NCBI GenBank assembly: GCA_016110215.1
Contig: JADWQD010000014.1
Span: 434,001-498,000, forward strand
DNA: 64,000 bases
Direction of reading: 5' to 3'
Source of the DNA: Capronia americana
Lineage: Eukaryota; Ascomycota; Eurotiomycetes; Chaetothyriales; Herpotrichiellaceae
Below are positions 56,681-64,000 of the stretch, one piece after another. The stretch's first letter is position 1, and each line of letters starts with the position of its first letter. The notes under the pieces were generated by a model that was given only the letters and a program-made list of their open reading frames with translations, was not told the origin of the DNA and searched no databases. The translations under genes were made by a program, and so were the position numbers.

Positions 56681-58960
56681 ATGGCGTCGCGAAGGGAGTC
56701 CATGCTATCGGTGCGATCAGCGAAACCCAGAAAATACTCGACAGATCGACACCAAAGACAGGCTCGACTCTCGCTTGCCATCGAAGAAGGCCGGTCGCTT
56801 CGGCCGCCGCTCGCAAAGGAAGACGAGGTCTCGAAGTCGTTCCTCAAGGACGTTTTCTCCAACCCACAGTCAACGACCTTCACCCAAGCGGACACCTTCC
56901 CATGTCCTCTGGAAGTCCACCCGGGGAAGCGCGTCAGGGGATTCTCCGACGCGGTGGAAGATGCCACGGAGCTGGAATCTCTGGAATTCAGGAATCCGTT
57001 TGTCGAACCGACCGAGGCGCAGCAACTGGACATCGAACAGCGCGGAGCCATCATTCGACGCGCAAACACCGACATCGATGCGGAAGAGGTCCAGCTACGC
57101 ATTATGCGCACAGCGTCGGACGCGCGAGGTCGGGCAAACCGCCCGCTCGATCGCCTCAGAAGATGGGCGGGTATACATTCGACGATCAGACCCGGGGCTT
57201 TCAACGGCCTAGAATTAACTGCCGGCTTTGCCACCAGCCATGCTACTGCCATCCTTTCGCAGAATCCGGCCCTGGTCTACAAGAGAAAGGCCATGTATGT
57301 GTTGGAATATGATCTTGGTGAGGACTCTTCGAAACCCGATTGGAGGGATTCTGGTTGGAAAGCATGCTAATCACACAATGGCAGACGACCAAGGGGTCCT
57401 GTTCTGCGGGCCTCCGAAGCGGTGCGAAACCGTCGTCAAGCTAAGAAAGTACCTGGAAGACGAAGGCAAGCCAACCTCTCTCCTCCGCCTGGTCTATGTC
57501 TGCAACAACGAGGAAGCAATCAACTACCTGAGCGGCGCGTTTGGCATCTCCGGCTCCAGCGCGCAAACCGAGGAACGGAGCTTCCGCGACTGGATGCAAG
57601 ACGACCGTGATCTGCGAAGGGCGTCGCACAAGGCCATCCGGTGGCGGCCCGCCTTCGACCTGGCCAGAGGCGTCATCTGCGCGGCCTTCGGGCTGGATTT
57701 CGGTTCCCTGGTCCTCGCGCCCGAGAAACCGCGCGCACAGAGCCACAGCCAGAGCCAGAGCCACGGCGGCAATGCCTCGCTCTACCGCCAACGCATCGCC
57801 GTCTACATGCAGCGGGCCTTCTCCGCCGCCCTGCCAGGCCCGCGCGTGACTCGCTTCAACTCCGGATCTCGCCAGCTGCACGCCATGGCGAAGCGCGACA
57901 CGGTCATCATCTGCGAATACTCGTCCGGCGAGGCCGGGGAGATCGTCAGCGGGAACGTGCTACTGGGCCTGAACCCGGAACCAGCAGCCGCCGGTCGTCT
58001 GGCGTCGCCCACCTCGGTCCCAACCCTACAGGCCGTCCTGTCGCATGTCTTCGACGGCCTGTACCAGCTGTGGCGCGAGCAGATCGCGCTGATCCACGAG
58101 CCTCACGCCCTCCTGGAAGACCACATCTACGCGCACCCTTCGGATTCGTCCCGGGCGCGCGACGTGTGGGCCATGTCCCAACGACTGCACACCATGTTGA
58201 AACTGGTGAACCGCCACTCCAAGGTCATCGAGGATGTGCAGGATGATTTTACCGTCTTCTCTGAAGGGGAGCATGACAACAACGAGGCCAACGGCACCGT
58301 GGCTGGTAGGACTAAATGGCTGACCCCTGTGCTGGACGACTTCGAGGTCCTCGCCGACAATCTTGTAACGGATTATCTGCAGCCGTTGGAGCATATGATC
58401 GACTTGGTATGTATCGTATCCTGTCTCTCTCTAGCATCTGTATTGGCGGGTGTATACTGACCCCGCCGCACCACTATCTCAGATGTACCGATCGGTGACG
58501 ATCCGCGACTCGAAACAGTCCCTCGAACTGAACGCCAGCCTGTGGCGGCTCAGCTGGATCACATTCATCTTCCTCCCGCTGACGTTCCTGGTCGGCGCGT
58601 TCGGGATGAACGTCGACGCGTTTCAACACTTTCCGAGTCTGAAGTGGTACTTCGTGGCTGCTGTGCCGTTGGTACGTTATATGTCCTCGAGTTGTGAGAT
58701 CTGAGACTGGAAATCCGAACTCCGCCCCCCTTGGATTCCATCCCACCCCATCCTGTCCCGTCCCGTCCCGTCCTTTAACGAGTGCGAATCTCAGCCGAGT
58801 GGCCACATATGAATGGACGGATCAGCTGACCCGTCGTCGTAATTAGATGATCATTGTGATTTTCTTTTGGTTCGCCATGCGCCGGTTTGCGCCGGGCCAC
58901 CAGTCGAATAGCTTAGATGCCACTGGGTTGGGGGCTGGTTTGGGTATACGGTCGTTATAG
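56681..58960 (+). CDS. CorA-type metal-ion transporter-like protein
   Basis: Four exons: 56681-57317, 57385-58406, 58483-58671, 58847-58960 (653 aa); introns 67, 76 and 175 nt. The N-terminal ~540 residues are soluble. The helical stalk (TMLKLVNRHSKVIEDVQDDF, LQPLEHMIDL-MYRSVTIRDS, LELNASLWRLSWITFIFLPL) leads to TM1, ending in the GMN motif (LVGAFGMNVDAF), and TM2 (WYFVAAVPL-MIIVIFFWFAM). This is the two-span CorA fold that forms pentameric Mg2+ or other divalent channels; fungal Alr1/Mnr2 belong to it, and many mould members are unstudied. A Ser/Gln/His run (SHSQSQSH) from a simple repeat lies in exon 2. Intron three is the longest in the gene and carries a GTCCC repeat. The start 56681 is the first ATG in frame; the frame is open further upstream. 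It converges on the kinetochore gene. Confidence 0.85.
58755..58773. repeat. GTCCC repeat inside an intron
   Basis: Almost four units within intron three of the CorA-like gene. Confidence 0.85.
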
Positions 58961-59203
58961 CGATCGGGGAGGGGCATGCATTTGAGCGAGGGGTGACCAT
59001 TATACTGTACTCCGGACTGGGTCCGAACGATGGAAATGATACAGTGCTTGATGAAATAATGTATGTGACCAAGGAAAGCATTCCATCAATGGAGCAACTC
59101 CGAGTCCTGTGCTGTAGTTATGTAGTCATGATAACACTCGTTCCTTGTGAGTCGTAACCAGTCTCTCTGCTGTAGCGTAGCCTTCCAGTGTCAGGGGGAT
59201 CGA

Positions 59204-60323
59204 TCAACCAGCATATAACCGCCTCAACACCGGCTCGTCCAGGTTCCTGGCCGCGAACTTCTCCAACGCCACCTTCGCCTCCTCGACCGCATCCACCACG
59301 GGGACCAAGGAGGCGGTATTGTTCCTCATACTCAGCAAATGACTGTGCAGCTGTCCTAGTAGGGCCTTCATTTCTGGGTCCGCCGAATCCGCCGAATCCG
59401 CCGAACCCAGCGAGTCGAGTGCCGACTCTGTCGACTCCGTTGACGCGGTCGTAAAGGGCAGCACAGACAGAGACACTGACAAAGACAAAGGTCTAATCTC
59501 CTCGGCAGGGCCAGCAGCAGTCTCGATCCCTATGATGGCGGCATTTTGTTGTCGTCCAATCCTGCCATCGCAGCCACCGTCACCCTCGCCCTCGCCCGAC
59601 CTCGCCAGCGGATGCAGACCGCGTTCCTTGCGCCTCCTCACCTCTTTGCTCCCACGGAGTCCGTCCTCCAGCGTCTTCAGGTCCTTCCTGTCGAGTTTGA
59701 GCGCTGCTTTCTCCCGGCTGATTTGCCGGCTCAGGAGCCGCGCGGCCTGCGTGTTGCATGTCAATTGGGCTTGTAGGGCCGAGATCCGGGAGAGGGTGCT
59801 CGAGAGGTCGAAGTCGTCTGTACCGTTGGTGGTGGTGCTGGCCTTGTTACTACTACTGGTTGATGACGATGCAGTTGGGGGGAACGGCATGCGAGGGAGG
59901 CGCGAGAGGAGTCTATCAGTTTTATATACACATTCAGTGTCAGCGTCAGCGTCAGGTCGTTACCCGCGGTCTCGACGTCCGTCACGCAGAAATAGAAACG
60001 GCGGGAACGTACCTCGAAGCAACATCCTCCACGATCTTCTCGTACTCGGCCTCTGCTATCGCGGTCTTGGATGCGGCGTTTCTACTCGTATGTTTCGCCC
60101 CCGGTCTGCCGACGGGCGGGATGCGCGCGTTGCCTCCTCCGCCGGAGCGCTTCGTTTTGAGATTCAAGAGGATGGAGTGGACTTTGTCCTGAGATGACTG
60201 GGGGAGGGGTTTCCATTTCTTGCGGATCGTCGCTTGGGGGATGTGCTTGATGCGTGGTTCGAGGGTTGGACGGCTATGTGCGTGTTGATCCGCGGTTGGG
60301 GCTGCGGGTTTTGAGGCGCCCAT
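59204..60323 (-). CDS. CENP-Q/Fta7-like kinetochore protein (probable)
   Basis: Two exons, 60323-60013 and 59912-59204, with a 100-nt intron (donor GTACGT, acceptor ATAG), giving 339 aa. The basic, disordered N-terminus carries ATIRKKWKPLPQSSQDKVHS, a block typical of CENP-Q/Fta7 proteins. A short coiled coil follows (SSTLSRISALQAQLTCNTQA, LSRQISREKAALKLDRKDLK), then an acidic low-complexity part with SADSADSAD from a 9-bp repeat, and a helical C-terminus (EMKALLGQLHSHLLSMRNN). CENP-Q pairs with CENP-U in the inner kinetochore (CCAN). Assignment is from the N-terminal block and coiled-coil layout and is not certain. ACGCGT lies 177 bp upstream of the start, as in other cell-cycle genes. Confidence 0.68.
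59379..59405. repeat. three 9-bp units within coding sequence
   Basis: TCCGCCGAA three times in tandem; on the coding strand this encodes repeated Ser-Ala-Asp. Confidence 0.9.
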
Positions 60324-61157
60324 TCTGCGGATGCAATGGTGGTTTGAAAATCGAGGTGCAGGCAGAGCTGCTACTCCGTTGTCGTTAAAGTTGATGGGTC
60401 GCGTACTATGGACTGTGTTCTTGTCCTCGTACCTCAGACGCGGTAACGGACCAGTGAGGTCGTGGTGTTGATTTCGTCGCTTGATTGGGATTAGTGGTTA
60501 CGCGTTTGCTGAACCGGAGTCAATTTCAAGAGTACGTACATACCTATGTATGTACGTTGCATAGGCATATACGTCCTCGCGTACTTTGTTGATAACATGC
60601 CGCTGAAGGTCTCTCGTCTCGGTGTGCTCTGGTGGCATACAGAACTGTCGCTGAACAAGAGAATGGTCGTCTGAGATAGACTTTGAGCGTCCAGACTCGA
60701 GGAATTTCTTGTCGCGGTAAGTATCTGCTCACAAGGCCAATTCTGACAAGAAGATCCCTCCTAGTACGAGTATACGGTTCGCTGCCTATGTCCATAAGAG
60801 TCTCGAACTAGACAGATTTCATCTGGAGGTCGATGTCGAGCAGTGTAAGGAGTTAACCTGTATCATCCTCAGGCGGTTGCACTCTCGATGCCTTAAGCAA
60901 GTCGCGGGTTTTGTCTCTCAGGGTCGCTAAGTGTGTGATGATGGATTTCTGCCACCGAGAAATCCCAGATGTGACCCAGAGCTGAAGAAACAGGGACATT
61001 CGGAGCTGAGAGAGGTGAGGCCTGTCTTCATACAAATATGCCAGGAAACTGTGTGTCGTTGGCGAGATATTGACACCGTTCGCTGCAATAATGTGCTTTT
61101 TTAGTTGACTCTGATGTATCGCGTTTCTATAGCCTAATCGTTCCATCCGTCCACAGT
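60324..61157. other. intergenic region
   Basis: Promoter of the CENP-Q-like gene and 3' flank of the MFS gene. It contains ACGCGT at 60500-60505 and one TACTCGTAC copy (60764-60772, minus). A 97-codon frame on the minus strand (60853-61146) starts 12 bp after the MFS stop; it has no domain and I do not annotate it as a gene. Confidence 0.5.
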
Positions 61158-62663
61158 CTAGTAGGTGTACTGAAAGTCTACAACACCCTCGATCAACCGC
61201 CGCTTAGCCCTTGCACTCCGATTAGCGCACCAAAACCACACCGTACATGCACACACCAGCGCTATCATCAACACATGGCTCCCAATACTAACCCAGATGG
61301 CCGTCAAATACTGCGGCGCCTCCACCTGCCGGACGATATAACTTCCCGCAATGCCACCCAGGCCGTTACACGCGGAAATGGCGGCGGCGACGGTGGCGCG
61401 CTTCCACTGTCCGACAATGTTATTCGCCTGGTAGGCGTTAAGGGCCGCCCAGTTGGAAATGTACGCCCCCGTGGCGAGGAAGGTGCCGATATATCGCACC
61501 GTGACCTGGGTGGGGAAGCCGAGCATGCAAAATCCGACGATTAGGCAAATTGCATTGAAGACGATGATGGGGGCGCGGATCCGGTATTTGTCGCCGATAT
61601 ACGAGGACAACAGGACAGGTATGACGGAGTAGTAGTAGGGCGGGGACGAGAGGAGGATTGCCTTGTTCGAGGAGAAGCCCATTCCGGATTGGAGGATGAT
61701 GGGGAGGAAGTACGATAGGGCGGTGGACACGAGGTTTAGGAGGAAGAACAAGATGCAGAAGGCGTAGAGCTTCGGGTCCAAAAAATGGATCGTGATTGCG
61801 CGCAGACGGAACGGTTCGGGTTTCGCGCCGTCGTGGCGGTCGTCGTTGATGCGGGAGAGCGCAAGGGCCTTCTCGTCCGAGGTGAGAAAGTGGAAGGAGT
61901 TTTCGGCACGGTCGGGGAAGTCGACCATCCAGAAGTAGGTAATGAGGCCGAGCGAGACAGTCACGGCGCCTTGGACGAGGTACATCCACTGCCAGCCGCG
62001 GAGGCCGTGGCGATGGTCGAGGTGGTTGAGGCCGAAGTTGACAATCGACCCTGTCGCCAGGATGATGATCTCTCCGGATTGCAGCAGCGCGAACCGCAGT
62101 TGTTGTTCATGCCGCGTGTACCATGTCGAAATGAGATAGGTGAGCCCAGGATAGATCCCGGACATGGAAATGCCCAGAAGGACCCTCAGAGCTATCATCT
62201 GTTGCCAACTCGTAATGGCTGCTGTACACATAGTGATGATGCCGAACGCACAAGTCGTTGCTGAAAAGAACAATCGTGGCCCGATGAATCGCAACAGAAT
62301 GGTCGCCGGAAGCTGGCAGCACACCGACGCCACGGTGAAGATGAATATCGACACTGAATACCGATCCCCAGTGAGGTCGAGATCCGATAGCATGCTGGTG
62401 ACTGCCGCTGAAGAGATAATCCCACTGTCTAGCAGATTCAGCGAGCATAGTATGCCCGCGATGCTGCATAGACGGAGGTCAACCTTGAGGCGCAGGCGGG
62501 CTTCGGCTTCCACACGATTTGGGCCATCCTGAATTGACCCCTGAGTGATCTCGACAGGTAGCTCCGTGTCTGAGTCGCCGTCTGAGTGCTCTGAGTCGGA
62601 AGCCACATTCGGTATCTGAGGTTGATCATAGTGGATCCCGTTCTTTGGCAGCGGAGATGCCAT
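61158..62663 (-). CDS. MFS transporter, anion:cation/allantoate permease type
   Basis: 501 aa, single exon, ATG at 62663. Twelve hydrophobic spans are visible. Motifs fit the fungal Dal5/Tna1-type family: LDSGIISSAAVTSMLSDLDL then TGDRYSVSIFIFTVASVCCQ in TM1-2, LRVLLGISMSGIYPGLTYLI with STWYTRHEQ (TM4-5), GLRGWQWMYLVQGAVTV (TM6), and NNIVGQWKRATVAAA before TM11. These carriers take up organic anions such as nicotinate, allantoate, vitamins or small carboxylates at the plasma membrane; the substrate cannot be fixed. The N-terminal 60 residues are cytosolic, acidic and Ser/Asp-rich (SDSEHSDGDSDTELP). LDSGI is usually LDRxN/ANIGNA in Dal5-type proteins, a mild deviation. The gene shares its upstream region with the right-edge gene. 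Confidence 0.88.
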   Translation of the reverse strand: MASPLPKNGIHYDQPQIPNVASDSEHSDGDSDTELPVEITQGSIQDGPNRVEAEARLRLKVDLRLCSIAGILCSLNLLDSGIISSAAVTSMLSDLDLTGDRYSVSIFIFTVASVCCQLPATILLRFIGPRLFFSATTCAFGIITMCTAAITSWQQMIALRVLLGISMSGIYPGLTYLISTWYTRHEQQLRFALLQSGEIIILATGSIVNFGLNHLDHRHGLRGWQWMYLVQGAVTVSLGLITYFWMVDFPDRAENSFHFLTSDEKALALSRINDDRHDGAKPEPFRLRAITIHFLDPKLYAFCILFFLLNLVSTALSYFLPIILQSGMGFSSNKAILLSSPPYYYSVIPVLLSSYIGDKYRIRAPIIVFNAICLIVGFCMLGFPTQVTVRYIGTFLATGAYISNWAALNAYQANNIVGQWKRATVAAAISACNGLGGIAGSYIVRQVEAPQYLTAIWVSIGSHVLMIALVCACTVWFWCANRSARAKRRLIEGVVDFQYTY

Positions 62664-63494
62664 GAGCAGAGACTTTAGGTTGCAAAGGCCAGGTTTGGTG
62701 ACCTACCTCGCCTCTTCAATTCGACAGTTCTTCCTGCGAGCAAGGTTAGCAATTGCCAGTATGGCTTGTGGCGACCAGGACAAGCCGCAAGATAAAGGCA
62801 TTCAGAGTCGGAGATAATGCGGGGAATGTGACTATGCAGTCGCTGGTCAATCAGAGCCGCCGGCAGCCATCGCCAGACGGTTGGTTGAATGAGTGTATCT
62901 TGACAGCTAGATAAGGCCAGAGAGACATCCTGTACACGATTACTGTTGTGTTCACTTGGACCAAGCTTGAGGCTCTGCGCCAAGACTCCGGGCTCGAAAA
63001 GCATGGGGTTCTCCCACACAGCAACTCGATAAAGCGAGCTGCTGAGCCTTCACATGTCACGCCCGCAAAACACGCGGTGGAGAAGACCGCGCAGCCTTGC
63101 GGCGCGTGGGTTTCAGCCTGGTCACGCTCGGCCAATGATATATGGCCGTGTGACGTCGGCGGAACGAAGCCCATGCAATCTCGGCCGGGCGAATGGAAAG
63201 TGAAGTGCAACCTTTCGACCAGCCTCAGCCTCAGTTTTCGTTCGAGAACCAAACAGAACAAGTCAGTCCGTGTGATAGCCTGAATGCTTACCGTGGCTGT
63301 CGGGGACCGGCCGACCACGCGATCAATGTTTTCCGAACGTAGATTCTGCCTGCACAGTTTCAGCTCCTTCTCACATGTTGCGTTTTCTTTCCTTTGTCCA
63401 ATACTGACTGCCATAGCAACACACTGGTCTTCTGCCGTTCCCTACACCCATACACACGCCCGCGCCCACCACAAGCTAAACTCTGTAAACAGCC
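62664..63494. other. divergent promoter region
   Basis: 831 bp between the MFS gene (-) and the right-edge gene (+). A CCAAT box (GGCCAATGATA, about 63130) is followed 20 bp later by a CRE-like TGACGTCGG (63152-63160). I see no gene here. Confidence 0.5.
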
Positions 63495-64000
63495 ATGGTC
63501 GAGCTTGTGCCAGCACCTGACCCCATCTCACTGCTCCCTCCACTCCTCGCTTGTCTCCCTGCCTCGTTCGCATCTCCCAGACCTCCACCGGCACTGCTAC
63601 CCCTCCTGTCGCCGATACTCAGACAGCGTCTGCAAATACACACGTCCGGCGCTTCTCGTGAGAGTTGGGCCTCGCTATTATGCTGGGATGCTACCAAGGG
63701 CGAACGGCTGAAGGACAAGATTGAAGAGGCCGTGTTTGAGCCACATCCCGTCTCGGGGGAGATCGAGGTGGGCGATACACATCAGCTCAAATACAAACGA
63801 TTTGACGAGGAGACCTTAAGAGCCCAAATAGCATTGATCGACTGGCCGTTCACGGCGATATATCTATGGTGCACAGACAATGACGAGGGAAATGCGTGGA
63901 AGCTCGCAGAGTTACTGCCGTTTGACGAAAATCTGCAGAAAGACTCCTCCTGGTCGGATTCCGTCGCAGAAGCAAACGAGAGCTCCAACGAGCGGTTGGT
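63495..64000 (+). CDS. 5' part of a conserved gene of unknown function leaving the right edge
   Basis: From the ATG at 63495 the frame is open to the last base (168 codons plus 2 nt). The start is MVELVPAPDPISLLPPLLAC and the sequence continues through RQRLQIHTSGASRESWASLL, CWDATKGERLKDKI and EPHPVSGEIEVGD. It ends in LAELLPFDENLQKDSSWSD. The pattern (Pro/Leu-rich start, then a globular domain rich in Trp, Asp and Glu) resembles a conserved mould protein I cannot name. No signal peptide or membrane segment is clear; the Leu/Pro-rich 10-45 stretch is hydrophobic but broken by prolines. Because the frame has no stop in the window, the C-terminus is unseen. Confidence 0.65.
   Translation, partial: MVELVPAPDPISLLPPLLACLPASFASPRPPPALLPLLSPILRQRLQIHTSGASRESWASLLCWDATKGERLKDKIEEAVFEPHPVSGEIEVGDTHQLKYKRFDEETLRAQIALIDWPFTAIYLWCTDNDEGNAWKLAELLPFDENLQKDSSWSDSVAEANESSNERL

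Noticed and set aside
60853..61146. 97-codon minus-strand frame starting 12 bp after the MFS stop
   Set aside because: Not in the MFS frame, no domain, no splice link; probably 3' UTR.

Overview
This window comes from a filamentous ascomycete (Pezizomycotina). The protein-coding genes are interrupted by short introns (48-175 nt, mostly 49-100) with GTRAGT-type donors, CTAAC-like branch sites and YAG acceptors. Several families are typical of moulds: a HET-domain protein, a 2EXR protein, an RTA1 membrane protein, a fungal rhodopsin-like membrane protein, a RAX1-type RGS membrane protein and a CENP-Q/Fta7-like kinetochore protein. I cannot name the order from sequence alone; an Eurotiomycetes/Chaetothyriales-like fungus is only a guess. 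I found no tRNA, rRNA, CRISPR array or intact transposon. All exon models were built by hand from reading frame, splice consensus and protein continuity.

Layout, left to right. Positions 1-170 hold the 5' end of a minus-strand gene that leaves the window. The 2.4-6.3 kb stretch has a 2EXR protein (+) and a HET protein (-), pointing towards each other. Next come an RTA1-like exporter (-), a repeat-rich 1.8 kb spacer, a UDP-galactose-type nucleotide-sugar transporter (-), a transcription-factor-like protein (-), a SAM methyltransferase (-), a seven-exon amino-acid/choline-type permease (-) and a rhodopsin-like membrane protein (+). A peroxisomal-type acyl-CoA ligase (-), SMC5 (-) and RAX1 (-) form a minus-strand run at 21.9-30.1 kb. 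A gene-poor belt covers 30.1-36.7 kb and is broken only by a small mucin-like single-pass membrane protein (+).

ORM1 (-) and a five-zinc-knuckle Air1/Air2-like protein (+) share a divergent promoter at 37.4-37.9 kb. UBP2 (-, eight exons) and a complex I Tim17-family subunit (+) share another at 46.1-46.7 kb. SLM1 (+), an alpha/beta-hydrolase (+), a conserved protein of unknown function with a missing start codon (+) and a CorA-type transporter (+) follow. The CENP-Q-like gene (-), an MFS anion/allantoate-type transporter (-) and the 5' part of a conserved unknown gene (+, running off the right edge) close the window.

The genes are mostly housekeeping and do not look like one biosynthetic cluster. 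Two loose themes stand out. SLM1 and ORM1, with the RTA1-like protein as a possible third member, belong to the TORC2-Ypk1-sphingolipid circuit known from yeast. SMC5 and the CENP-Q-like gene are chromosome-maintenance genes, and both have an MluI-box core (ACGCGT) within 200 bp upstream of the start. I did not find a clearly new multi-gene system. The observations I would check first are the start-less reading frame at 54.7 kb, the inverted-repeat promoter of SMC5, two stop-free 54-nt introns that can be retained in frame, and a short motif (TACTCGTAC) that recurs only between genes.
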